Source: Gammaproteobacteria bacterium
GTDB taxonomy: Bacteria > Pseudomonadota > Gammaproteobacteria > Steroidobacterales > Steroidobacteraceae
Reading direction: 5' to 3'
DNA length: 50,026 nt
Assembly (NCBI GenBank): GCA_003132425.1
Contig: PKXS01000021.1
Location: 1-50,026 of the forward strand
The position numbers were made by a program, and so were the translations under genes. This document shows, piece by piece, positions 35,557-44,451 of the stretch; the first letter of the stretch is position 1; each line of letters opens with the position of its first letter. The notes beneath the pieces are model-generated. The model did no database searches and was not told where the DNA came from. It saw only the letters and a list, made by a program, of their open reading frames with translations.

Positions 35557-37524
35557 ATGTTGCCAAGACGCCTGCTAGTCGCCAATCGAGGCGAAATCGT
35601 CTGCCGCATCGTGCGTACCGCTCGGCGCTTGGGGGTTACTACGATAGCCGTGTACTCGGACGCCGATCGAGGCGCGCGACACGTGCGCCTCGCCGATGAG
35701 GCATATCGTCTTGGCCCGTCCCCGGCGGCCGAAAGCTACCTCGACATCGCGCGGGTGGTTGCGTTGGCGCGGCGTGTGGGCGCCGACGCCGTGCACCCGG
35801 GTTACGGCTTTCTCTCGGAGAACGCTGCATTCGCGCAGGCCTGTGCCGATGCGGGCCTCCTCTTCATCGGGCCGCCGGCCTCCGCTATCAGCGCCATGGG
35901 GTCCAAAAGCGCGTCGAAGGCCGCCATGGCCGCCGTCGGGGTGCCGGTCGCGCCGGGTTATCACGGTGCGGAGCAATCTGCGGAGCGCCTGCGCAGCGAG
36001 GCCGAGCGTGTCGGATTTCCCTTGATCATCAAGGCCAGCGCCGGCGGCGGCGGCAAAGGCATGCAGGTGGTGCGGTCGGCCGCGGAGGTGCCTGCGGCGA
36101 TCGAATCGGCACAGCGGCTGGCGCGCACGGCATTCGCGGATGATCGCTTGCTTTTGGAGCGGTACTTTCCGCGTGCCCGCCACGTCGAAGTGCAGGTGTT
36201 CGCAGACTCGCACGGGCAAGTTCTCGCTCTGTACGATCGTGATTGCTCGGTGCAGCGCCGGCATCAAAAGATCATCGAGGAGGCGCCGGCGCCGGGCCTG
36301 CGCGACGAGGTGCGTGCCGGCATGGCGCAGGCCGCGGTCACTGCCGCCCGCGCGGTCGGCTACGTGGGTGCGGGAACGGTCGAGTTTTTGCTGGACGAGA
36401 AACAGCATTTCTACTTTATGGAAATGAATACCCGGCTGCAGGTGGAGCACCCGGTAACGGAACTGATCACGGGTATCGATCTGGTCGAATGGCAGCTGCG
36501 CATCGCGCAGGGCGAGGCGTTGCCGAAGCGCCAGGAAGAGATCGCGCTGCATGGGGCGGCCGTCGAGGCGCGTCTGTATGCGGAAGATCCGTCGCACGGC
36601 TATCTACCGAGCGTCGGCCGAATCGGTCACTTGCGCTGGCCGGCTGCTGCTGCCGCGCTACGGTTGGATAGCGGCGTCGACGCAGGCGATGATGTGTCAC
36701 CGTTCTACGATCCCTTGTTGGGCAAGATCGCCGCATGGGGCGAATCGCGCACCGAGGCGTGCGATCGGCTGCGCGAGGGGCTCGTGAGCCTCGAGATTAC
36801 CGGGGTGACCACCAATCGCGCGCTGCTGAGCAGTATTCTCGCCGACGAAGAGTTCCGCCGCGGCGCAGTCGCGACGAATTTTCTCGACGTCCGCCGCGAA
36901 CGATTGGTTTTCGGGGAGCCTAAGGCCTTGCCTGAGGACTATGTGCTGGCCGCGACTTGGTGCGCGACTCGGCAGATCGATCCTGCCGCGTTGTGGTCCG
37001 GCAGCAGCGGCTGGCGGTTGGCTGCTCCGGCCTGCACCCGCTGGCGGTTTGGGGAATTCGCAGTGACCGTTACGGAATCCGCGCCGCGGGAGTACGTGGC
37101 CCGCATGGACAAGCAGGAATACCCGGTACGGCTCATCGGACGCAGCGCGCAATCGCTGCACGTCGAGCTATCGGGACAGTCGCGGCGGCTCAACATCCTG
37201 GCGACTGGCGGGGAATTGCATCTGTTCGGGCGCGAAGGCCACGTGCGATTGCACTTGACCGAAACCGAGGATGCGTTGCAAGTCAGCGCCCATGCGGACG
37301 AAGGATCCTTGCTGACACCGCTGCCGGGAACGGTTGTCGCGGTGCATGTGAGCACCGGTCAACGGGTCTCGCGCGGGGCCGCGCTGGTGACCGTCGAAGC
37401 CATGAAAATGGAGCACACGTTGACTGCGCCCATCGACGGAGTGGTCACGCGCATCCCATTCGCGCTGGCGGATCGGGTGGCCGCCGGAGCCATCCTGGTC
37501 GAGCTGGCGCCAATTGACGACTAG
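35557..37524 (+). CDS. liuD: 3-methylcrotonyl-CoA carboxylase alpha subunit (biotin carboxylase and biotin carrier)
   Basis: The 655-residue protein has the biotin carboxylase N-terminus (LLVANRGEIVCRI), the ATP-grasp domain with KASAGGGGKGM, EMNTRLQVEHPVTE with catalytic residues, and a C-terminal carrier domain. The biotin is expected on K617 in the AMKM motif. ATG 35557 is the only plausible start. In many liu operons an enoyl-CoA hydratase gene lies between the two carboxylase subunits and a lyase gene follows; neither is here, so the pathway's last steps must be encoded elsewhere. Confidence 0.93.
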   Translation: MLPRRLLVANRGEIVCRIVRTARRLGVTTIAVYSDADRGARHVRLADEAYRLGPSPAAESYLDIARVVALARRVGADAVHPGYGFLSENAAFAQACADAGLLFIGPPASAISAMGSKSASKAAMAAVGVPVAPGYHGAEQSAERLRSEAERVGFPLIIKASAGGGGKGMQVVRSAAEVPAAIESAQRLARTAFADDRLLLERYFPRARHVEVQVFADSHGQVLALYDRDCSVQRRHQKIIEEAPAPGLRDEVRAGMAQAAVTAARAVGYVGAGTVEFLLDEKQHFYFMEMNTRLQVEHPVTELITGIDLVEWQLRIAQGEALPKRQEEIALHGAAVEARLYAEDPSHGYLPSVGRIGHLRWPAAAAALRLDSGVDAGDDVSPFYDPLLGKIAAWGESRTEACDRLREGLVSLEITGVTTNRALLSSILADEEFRRGAVATNFLDVRRERLVFGEPKALPEDYVLAATWCATRQIDPAALWSGSSGWRLAAPACTRWRFGEFAVTVTESAPREYVARMDKQEYPVRLIGRSAQSLHVELSGQSRRLNILATGGELHLFGREGHVRLHLTETEDALQVSAHADEGSLLTPLPGTVVAVHVSTGQRVSRGAALVTVEAMKMEHTLTAPIDGVVTRIPFALADRVAAGAILVELAPIDD

Positions 37525-39074
37525 GCAACCTGCGCGTCAGCGGCGCTCAACGTAGGCAGCGTTACTTTGAAGCGAGTCTCGTGTCCCAGCAGGCTGGCGA
37601 GTGCAATTCTGCCGCCGGCCTCGTGCACGTAGCGGCGCACCAAGGACATCCCGGCCCCATGCACCGCATCGCCGGGTGAATCCGCGATCGTCGTGTAGCC
37701 GGACCTGAATATCAATTTAATTGCCTGGCGATCCCGCAGCCTGGCAGCGGTCTCCGCGGTGAGCAGCCCTTTCGCGATGGCGGTGGCGCGTACCTGATCC
37801 GGATCGAGTCCGCCCCCGTCGTCCTGAAATAACAGCTCGAAGCTGTCGTCCGGCAGAGATTTGAACTCCAGGCGCAGGGTGCCGTGCGGCGGCTTGGCGG
37901 CGGCCTGGCGCGCTTGGGGCGTCTCGATGCCGTGCATGACGGAATTGCGAATCAGCTGGATGGCGATGTTCTTGACCGCTGCCTGATATTTTGGCGGCAC
38001 CAATTGCAAGCCGGTGCACTCGAGGACGACCGTCTTGGAGTGCTCTTGAGCAACGTGGTCGGTGAGCACCATCAGCGTGTTTTCCAGACTACCCGCCTGT
38101 GCTATGCGCTGCGTGCTGCGCGCGGCGGCCATTTCCGCGACGAAGCGGGGCGCATCAATAATTTGTGTACCGTTGTCCGTCATGCGCGGCCCCGGCGGCG
38201 GCGCCTCGCTCTGCGCGACGGGTCCGGCTTGCGCAGTGAGCGAGCGCAGCAACGCGAAGTGACCGTAAAGTTGATCGAGCTTTACCGCGAGCGGGAGAAA
38301 GTCACTGCCGCTCAGCGCGCTGCGGGTACGCAGCTCCTGCAGCGAGTCTTCGAAGAGCCGTGCCGCCGTTTCCAGCGCCGTTAGTTTGAGCGCCGCGCCA
38401 TCCTTTCTGACTCGATCGACCTCGCCCAAAGTCTCTTCCAGCTTCTCGCGAAACGCCTTTTGCTCGCGTGCCGGCTTTTTCAACACCGCGTTGATCGCCT
38501 TCATCGAGGCGTCAGTTTTGTGCAAGAATGCGGCGAAACGCGCTCCGCCGTTCTGCAAAACGCTGCGTAGAATCTCGGCCTGGGTGTGCAGTTGCGCCCG
38601 CAAGTCTTCCAGTTCGCGCGCGGTTTGTACACGCGTCGTAATATCGGTGACGCTCACCAGCCAAACGTAGGGATCTTCAGGAGCATCCATCTTGGTGAAT
38701 TCGAATGCGTAGTGTGCGGTCGCGAAGGAGCCGTCGAGGTTCGGCAGGCGCACCTCGACGTCCTGCAGCGGATTCGAATCGCCAGGCGCGGCGTGAGGCG
38801 TGGAAGCGAGCAGGCGGGCAATCTGATTGCGCACCGACGCGAGAGTCTTCGCATTGACGATGGGCTCGAGCAATTTATCAAAGATCAAATCGGCGAAATT
38901 CTGGCGCCGAAACAGTGTGGCAAGCGACTGCGACACTTGCGGCAGCAGCCGGCCGTCGGCATCGAGGAACAACAGGCCCTGTGCCGTAGTCTTGAGAATT
39001 GCTTCGCTTAGCCGGTCGCCGGCGCCGATCGGCTCCTGCTTTACGCGCTCGGAACGCTTGAAGCTCATGAACAT
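37521..39074 (-). CDS. PAS and CheA-type ATPase signalling protein with degenerate phosphotransfer domain
   Basis: The 517-residue cytoplasmic protein has a PAS-like region (about 20-145, ending VSVTDITTRVQ), a coiled coil (146-175), an Hpt-like helical region (175-250), and a CheA-type ATPase domain (about 330-510). The ATPase has N377 in LIRNSVMHGIE, DDGGG from 418 and a GAGMSLVRRYV G2 box. Aligning the Hpt region to the pattern VHRIKGDAAAL puts D220 where the phosphorylated His should be (VDRVRKDGAAL). No CheW-like domain follows the ATPase. The gene lies 121 bases downstream of a receiver-kinase gene on the same strand. It ends opposite the carboxylase gene with overlapping stops. Confidence 0.78.
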   Translation of the reverse strand: MFMSFKRSERVKQEPIGAGDRLSEAILKTTAQGLLFLDADGRLLPQVSQSLATLFRRQNFADLIFDKLLEPIVNAKTLASVRNQIARLLASTPHAAPGDSNPLQDVEVRLPNLDGSFATAHYAFEFTKMDAPEDPYVWLVSVTDITTRVQTARELEDLRAQLHTQAEILRSVLQNGGARFAAFLHKTDASMKAINAVLKKPAREQKAFREKLEETLGEVDRVRKDGAALKLTALETAARLFEDSLQELRTRSALSGSDFLPLAVKLDQLYGHFALLRSLTAQAGPVAQSEAPPPGPRMTDNGTQIIDAPRFVAEMAAARSTQRIAQAGSLENTLMVLTDHVAQEHSKTVVLECTGLQLVPPKYQAAVKNIAIQLIRNSVMHGIETPQARQAAAKPPHGTLRLEFKSLPDDSFELLFQDDGGGLDPDQVRATAIAKGLLTAETAARLRDRQAIKLIFRSGYTTIADSPGDAVHGAGMSLVRRYVHEAGGRIALASLLGHETRFKVTLPTLSAADAQVA

Positions 39075-39195
39075 GGATCAACAGGGTGCCAAACCCTTCA
39101 TCAGGGGGGCTTGATCAGTGTCACAGCCTAGTCCGCGCGGCAACAGTCCTGCACCGAGGTGGGACGCGAATGTGACGCCCGTCACAGGGCGAGGC

Positions 39196-40455
39196 TCAAG
39201 CGACGGCGGCGACCAGGGGACCCAAATCCGCCAACAGCTCGTCGGCGGAAGCATAGCGGCTGTGCAGTTGCTTGGCCATCAACCGATCGAGCAGCACTTG
39301 CTGCGCGGCGACGGCGGGCGGCAGAGTCGGCACGGGCGAACTGGACTGCTGCGCCATGATGGCCATGGCGCTGCGGCCGCTGTAGGGCTTCTGACCGGTC
39401 AGCATCTCGTAGAACATGACGCCCAGGCTGTAAAGATCCGTGCGCGCGTCCACGCGTTGCCCCTGCGCTTGCTCTGGACTGATGTAGTAGGGGGAGCCGA
39501 GCACTTGACCGGCGCCGGTCGTTCCGGCTTCGTCCATGGAACGGCGCGCCAGGCCGAAGTCGATGAGAACCGGTGAATTATCGTCTCGCAACATGACATT
39601 GGCGGGCTTGAGATCGCGGTGCAAAATACCGAATACGTGGATGACACGCAGCGCCTCGGCGATGGCGCGCAGATAGTACAGGCTCTCCTCCGTGCTGAGA
39701 GGATTACGCAACCGATCGCGCAAGTCGCCGCACGGAAAGTATTCCATGGCCAGATACAGGTGCTGCGGCAGCGTGCCAAAGTCGTAGATTTCGGCGATCG
39801 AGCGGTGAGCGATGCTCGATATGATCTCGTATTCCCGCTGGAAACGCTCCGCATCATCCAGCTCGCGCGAGCTCGTGCCGCGATTCATGACCTTGAGCAC
39901 GACATTGCGCCGCTGGCGTTCGCTCCTGGCGAGGAAAACGGACGAGAAATTACTGGTGGCGATCTCCTTGAGGATCGAATAACCGGGGACCTGAATGGAG
40001 GGCCCGTCGCCGCCGGGAGCGATGACGGCGTTGGCGGCGCTCGCCGCCGCGCGGCGCTTCGCACACGCCTCCGTGATCGCGGTCAGCAGGGTGTCGCGCG
40101 TGATCCGCGCCAACGGTAAATAGTCCTTCGCGCCGTTTCTCATGGCGCGGACGGCGCTGAGTTCGTCGCCGTTTTCCGCCAGCAAAATGCAGTACAGGCT
40201 GGGCTTAGCCCGCAGCATTTTCATCATGTGATTCAGAACGGCGTTGGCGCGCGCTTCATCGGCAAAATCGGCTTGCAGGATAACCGCGTCGGGTTCGCGG
40301 CTGTCGAGAAACTGGCTTAAGGTGGCGGACTCCCCGGCAGGCACGGTGGTGACGTCGGCATCCGGCCAATGACTGGTCATATGGTGGGTCAGCCATTGCA
40401 GGCGTTTGGTGTCGCCACCCACCACCAGCAGGATTGGGCCGGTCTGGTCTGCCAT
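39196..40455 (-). CDS. Receiver-like domain fused to a Ser/Thr protein kinase
   Basis: The 419-residue protein has an N-terminal receiver-like fold (about 7-130) and a C-terminal Hanks-type kinase (about 157-415). The kinase keeps the ATP Lys K188 (VVLKVM), HRDLKPAN with D281 and the DFG Asp D299, plus GSPYYISPEQ. Its glycine-rich loop is degraded: the three glycines are A166, S168 and S171. The receiver has lost its phosphorylation set: the acidic pair is G13-G14, the acceptor Asp position is Q61 and the switch Thr position is A93. No membrane helix is present. Partner unknown; the neighbouring CheA-type protein is the obvious candidate. Confidence 0.85.
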   Translation of the reverse strand: MADQTGPILLVVGGDTKRLQWLTHHMTSHWPDADVTTVPAGESATLSQFLDSREPDAVILQADFADEARANAVLNHMMKMLRAKPSLYCILLAENGDELSAVRAMRNGAKDYLPLARITRDTLLTAITEACAKRRAAASAANAVIAPGGDGPSIQVPGYSILKEIATSNFSSVFLARSERQRRNVVLKVMNRGTSSRELDDAERFQREYEIISSIAHRSIAEIYDFGTLPQHLYLAMEYFPCGDLRDRLRNPLSTEESLYYLRAIAEALRVIHVFGILHRDLKPANVMLRDDNSPVLIDFGLARRSMDEAGTTGAGQVLGSPYYISPEQAQGQRVDARTDLYSLGVMFYEMLTGQKPYSGRSAMAIMAQQSSSPVPTLPPAVAAQQVLLDRLMAKQLHSRYASADELLADLGPLVAAVA

Positions 40456-40672
40456 AGGAACTGATCTGCTATAAGGATACCCAGACTAGCCCTTGATGCG
40501 CCTCCTTGGCCCGTCGGGATTTCACATTTCTGGCTGCCTGGCCGGTTTCTGCCGCCCAAAAGGCGCGTGTCCCAAAAATGACCGGCATTTTGACTGGAAA
40601 ATTGAAACCAACGACCCGATTTAGGGGTCTGTAGACACTGTTAGGTCAACCCTTTGTAGAGGACGAATTTCA

Positions 40673-42154
40673 ATGGGAAGTATCAGAACTTGGTCGCTCG
40701 CGCTGCTCGCGGGTATCTTTGTTGTGATTGTCGCTCATCAGCGCTCCGATGCCGAGTCGGGACCGGCAACGTCGGCTCCGATCGCCGCCGCTGCGACCGC
40801 CGGTCCGCCGGCGCCCACGCCCGGTCGGGTGAGCGGCCTGCCTGATTTCTCCGAGCTGGTTGCCGCCAATGGCGCGGCCGTCGTGAATATCAGCGTGACG
40901 GAAAAAGCGCGGCGAGTCTCCGACTCGAGCGAGCAGGGGGAGAGCGACGATCCGCTGTCGCAATTTTTCCATCGCTTCAATATGCCGAACCCCGAGCACA
41001 TGCCGCCCACCCACGGCATCGGTTCGGGGTTCATTGTGAGCTCCGATGGATATGTGCTCACCAACGCGCATGTGGTAGCCGACGCCTCCGAGGTGACGGT
41101 CAAGCTCACCGATCGACGGGAATTCGCGGCCAAGGTGATCGGCGTGGACAAGCGCAGCGACATCGCGCTCGTTAAAATCGCCGCGACCGGTTTGCCCACG
41201 GTGCGTTTCGGCGATTCCTCGCGGCTGCGGCCCGGCCAGTGGGTGATCGCAATCGGCTCGCCGTTCGGCTTTGAAAACAGCGTCACCGCGGGTGTCGTCA
41301 GCGCCACGGCGCGCTCGCTGCCGGATGAGAACGGCGGCGGCGCAAACTCGGACGTGCCGTTCATTCAGACCGATGCGGCCATCAATCCCGGTAACTCCGG
41401 TGGACCGCTCTTCAATCTTGACGGTCAAGTGATCGGCATCAACGCGCAGATCTACAGCCGCACGGGCGGCTACATGGGCATGTCCTTCGCGATCCCCATC
41501 GACCTGGCCTTGAACGTGAAAGATCAGCTCATGAGCAAGGGCAAGGTGAGCCGCAGCCGAATCGGCGTGGGGGTGCAGGACATTAATCAGCAGCTGGCGC
41601 AGACTTTTGGACTGGGCAAGCCGCACGGCGCTCTGATCAGCTTCGTCGAGCCGAAGAGCCCTGGGGAGCGGGCGGGATTGAAACCGGGTGACGTGATCAT
41701 CAGTGTCAATGGGCGCAATATCGACCATTCCTGGGATTTGCCCCCGGTCATCGAGGAGCTTCCGCCCGGCACAATGGCGACTCTCGATATTTGGCGCGAC
41801 CGCAAGGCCACCGAGATCGGCGTCAAGACCGTATTGCTGGACGATGAACCGGCGCAGGCGGCGCGAGCCACTACCAGCGAGGACGGTGGCGGTAGACTGG
41901 GATTGGCGGTTAGACCCCTTAATCCCAATGAACAGCAGGAACTGCACACTCGCGGCCGCTTGGTGGTGGAGGACGTGACCGGGCCTGCGCTCGCAGCCGG
42001 GTTGCAGGCAGGCGATGTGGTCCTGGGCGTCAATGGTTCGGGCGTGGCGACGGTGGCGGACCTGAAGCGCGAGGTCGCGCGAGCCGGGCACAGTGTTGCC
42101 CTGTTGATCCAGCGTGAGAATGCGCAGATTTACATTCCGGTCGATTTGGGATGA
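40673..42154 (+). CDS. degP: Do/HtrA-family periplasmic serine protease
   Basis: The 493-residue protein has an N-terminal hydrophobic segment (signal or anchor), a trypsin-like domain with catalytic triad H133 (TNAHVV), D163 (SDIALVKI) and S242 (GNSGGPLF), then two PDZ domains (about 295-385 and 405-490). Length and two PDZ domains fit DegP/DegQ proteases, which degrade misfolded envelope proteins. GAGGA precedes the ATG by about 11 bases. The 217-base region upstream is shared with the divergent kinase gene. I see no convincing sigma-E promoter there. Confidence 0.92.
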   Translation: MGSIRTWSLALLAGIFVVIVAHQRSDAESGPATSAPIAAAATAGPPAPTPGRVSGLPDFSELVAANGAAVVNISVTEKARRVSDSSEQGESDDPLSQFFHRFNMPNPEHMPPTHGIGSGFIVSSDGYVLTNAHVVADASEVTVKLTDRREFAAKVIGVDKRSDIALVKIAATGLPTVRFGDSSRLRPGQWVIAIGSPFGFENSVTAGVVSATARSLPDENGGGANSDVPFIQTDAAINPGNSGGPLFNLDGQVIGINAQIYSRTGGYMGMSFAIPIDLALNVKDQLMSKGKVSRSRIGVGVQDINQQLAQTFGLGKPHGALISFVEPKSPGERAGLKPGDVIISVNGRNIDHSWDLPPVIEELPPGTMATLDIWRDRKATEIGVKTVLLDDEPAQAARATTSEDGGGRLGLAVRPLNPNEQQELHTRGRLVVEDVTGPALAAGLQAGDVVLGVNGSGVATVADLKREVARAGHSVALLIQRENAQIYIPVDLG

Positions 42155-42186
42155 CGCGCCGCGATTAATCATATCTAATCGCGGCG

Positions 42187-44310
42187 ATGCAAAGCGCCAC
42201 CCCCTTATTTTCCAGTGTTGAAGCACAGGCCGCCGGCTCCCCGCCGGCGGCGTTCCTGCCGACCACACGCGCCGAAATGGCGGCGCTCGGTTGGCAGCAG
42301 TGCGATGTCATCATCGTCACCGGCGACGCCTACGTGGATCACCCGAGCTTCGGCATGGCGATCATCGGGCGGGTATTGGAGGCGCAGGGATTCAAAGTCG
42401 GCATCATCGCGCAGCCGGATTGGCGCAGCACCCGTGATTTCGAGGTGCTGGGCGCGCCGCGCCTGTTTTTTGGGGTGACGGGCGGCAATATGGACTCGAT
42501 GGTGAATCGCTATACGTCCGATCGACGGGTGCGTAGCGACGATGCCTACACCCCGGGCGGGGCCGGAGGCCGGCGACCCGACCGCTGCGTCATCGTCTAT
42601 TCACAGCGAATTCGCGAGGCATTCAAGGCCGTACCGATCGTTCTGGGCGGCATCGAAGCCAGTCTGCGGCGCATTGCGCACTTCGACTATTGGTCGGAAA
42701 CGGTGCGCCGCTCCGTGCTGCTGGACTCGAAGGCCGATCTTCTGGTGTACGGCAATGCGGAACGGCAGATCGGCGAGATTGCGCAGCAGCTGCGCGCGGG
42801 TTCCACCTTAGGCGAGCTCACCAATTTACGCGGCACGGCGTTCTTGCGGCGCGGCATGCCGGCAGATTGGGTGGAAATCGACTCGAGCGAGGTGGACACG
42901 CCGGGGCCCTTGAGTCCGCCGATCGATCCCTATGCGTCGGAGAGCGATCGCAAGAGCACTCTGGCGGCGGGGGCGCCCAACGTGGTCAAATTTTTCCGCA
43001 AAGTGCCGAATGCGCAGCGCGAACGCAGCGTCATTCGGATCCCCTCGTTCGAGCAGGTGAGCGCAGATGCCGTGCTGTACGCGCACGCCTCGCGGATTTT
43101 GCACCTCGAGTCCAACCCCGGTAATGCCCGCGCGCTGGTGCAGAGGCATGGGGGCGTGGAGCTTTGGCTGAATCCGCCGCCGATCCCATTGACCACCGAC
43201 GAGATGGACGCGATTTACGAATTGCCGTATGCACGCCGCCCGCATCCCGCGTACGGCAGTGCGAAAATTCCCGCATATCACATGATTCGATTTTCAGTGG
43301 CGATTCAACGCGGTTGTTTCGGCGGCTGTACGTTTTGTTCGATCACCGAGCACGAAGGCCGAATCATCCAAAGCCGCTCCGAGGATTCGGTGGTGCGCGA
43401 AATCGAAACTATTCGCGATAAGGTGCCGGGTTTCACGGGGGTGATATCGGACTTGGGCGGCCCGACCGCGAACATGTACCGTCTGCATTGCAAGAGCGCC
43501 GCCATCGAGTCGGCGTGCCGCCGGCCATCCTGCGTGTTTCCGGCCGTGTGCCCGAATCTCAATACGGATCATGCCCCGCTCATCAACTTGTACCGCCGCG
43601 CGCGCAGTCTCAAGGGCGTGAAAAAGGTGTTGATCGCCTCCGGCGTTCGCTACGACCTCGCGATCGAATCGCCCGAGTACGTCAAGGAACTGGCTACCCA
43701 TCACACGGGCGGCTACTTGAAAATCGCGCCCGAGGCGATCGGCGACGGCCCTCTGTCGAAGATGATGAAACCGGGAGTCGGTGCATATTACAAGTTCAAG
43801 GAATTGTTCGATAAGTACTCGAAATTAGCCGGCAAGGAACAGTACCTCATTCCTTATTTCATCGCGGCTCACCCGGGCACCCGCGATCAGGACATGCTGG
43901 AACTCGCCGTGTGGTTGAAGAAGAACGGCTTTCGCGCCGATCAGGTCCAGGCTTTCCTGCCTTCGCCGATGGCAACCGCCACCGCGATGTATCACTCGGG
44001 CAAGAATCCGCTGAAACGCATTACGCGAGGCAGCGAAGAGGTCGTGATTCCGAAGGGTATAAAAGTGCGCCGCTTGCACAAAGCCTTCCTGCGTTATCAC
44101 GATCCGGAAAACTGGCCGATCCTTCGCGACGCCTTGAAGCGCATGGGCCGCGCCGACTTGATTGGTAACGGCAAGCATCATTTGATTCCTGCATACCAGC
44201 CCGTGGGCGCAGGAAGGCGCGGCGGCACCGCGCGCGCGGTGGGCCTGCTGCCGTTTCGAACCCAGCATACCGGCCTGCCGAAATCCGGCAATCGGCGCGG
44301 CCGGCCATAA
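42187..44310 (+). CDS. ygiQ: YgiQ-family radical SAM protein
   Basis: The 707-residue protein has an N-terminal domain with [15 protein letters not shown] and GGIEASLRR, as in YgiQ, and a radical SAM core with the Fe-S cluster cysteines C377, C381 and C384 ([11 protein letters not shown]). It ends with a basic tail. Family members bind a 4Fe-4S cluster and cleave S-adenosylmethionine; the reaction of YgiQ is not known. It starts 32 bases after the DegP-like stop. Length agrees with the long YgiQ form. Confidence 0.92.
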   Translation: MQSATPLFSSVEAQAAGSPPAAFLPTTRAEMAALGWQQCDVIIVTGDAYVDHPSFGMAIIGRVLEAQGFKVGIIAQPDWRSTRDFEVLGAPRLFFGVTGGNMDSMVNRYTSDRRVRSDDAYTPGGAGGRRPDRCVIVYSQRIREAFKAVPIVLGGIEASLRRIAHFDYWSETVRRSVLLDSKADLLVYGNAERQIGEIAQQLRAGSTLGELTNLRGTAFLRRGMPADWVEIDSSEVDTPGPLSPPIDPYASESDRKSTLAAGAPNVVKFFRKVPNAQRERSVIRIPSFEQVSADAVLYAHASRILHLESNPGNARALVQRHGGVELWLNPPPIPLTTDEMDAIYELPYARRPHPAYGSAKIPAYHMIRFSVAIQRGCFGGCTFCSITEHEGRIIQSRSEDSVVREIETIRDKVPGFTGVISDLGGPTANMYRLHCKSAAIESACRRPSCVFPAVCPNLNTDHAPLINLYRRARSLKGVKKVLIASGVRYDLAIESPEYVKELATHHTGGYLKIAPEAIGDGPLSKMMKPGVGAYYKFKELFDKYSKLAGKEQYLIPYFIAAHPGTRDQDMLELAVWLKKNGFRADQVQAFLPSPMATATAMYHSGKNPLKRITRGSEEVVIPKGIKVRRLHKAFLRYHDPENWPILRDALKRMGRADLIGNGKHHLIPAYQPVGAGRRGGTARAVGLLPFRTQHTGLPKSGNRRGRP

Positions 44311-44370
44311 GGGTCTTACGGAATCGCTTGCTAGCCTCCCCGGGGTGCGATTAAAGTTCTGGGCTGTCCA

Positions 44371-44427
44371 GCGGTTTCCCGCCGCGATTCATCAACTTAA
44401 CTGTCTATTGGGAGCGGCGCAAACCGC
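44371..44427 (+). promoter_or_regulatory. Possible stem-loop leader before thrA
   Basis: GCGGTTT (44371-44377) and GCCGC (44381-44385) pair in order with AAACCGC (44421-44427) and GCGGC (44414-44418). This gives 12 base pairs with a small internal bulge and a 28-base loop. The structure would end about 25 bases before the thrA ATG, just ahead of its AGGGAAG ribosome site. There is no T-run, and I find no leader peptide rich in Thr or Ile codons, so classical attenuation is not indicated. It may act on translation or be incidental. Confidence 0.4.
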
Positions 44428-44451
44428 CTGAGGGAAGGGCGCGTGTGAAGT

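Noticed and set aside
35575-36597. Minus-strand frame of 340 codons opposite the biotin carboxylase
   Set aside because: Shadow of the conserved ATP-grasp coding region.
40456-40672. Possible sigma-E promoter before the DegP-like gene
   Set aside because: GGAAAATT and TCTG are present but about 24 bases apart, too far for a sigma-E site.
40670-42268. Minus-strand frame of 532 codons opposite the DegP-like gene
   Set aside because: The plus-strand frame has the full protease triad and two PDZ domains; the antisense frame matches no family and has Arg/His-rich composition typical of a shadow.
44311-44451. Threonine attenuator leader peptide
   Set aside because: No short frame rich in Thr/Ile codons and no terminator T-run in the thrA leader.
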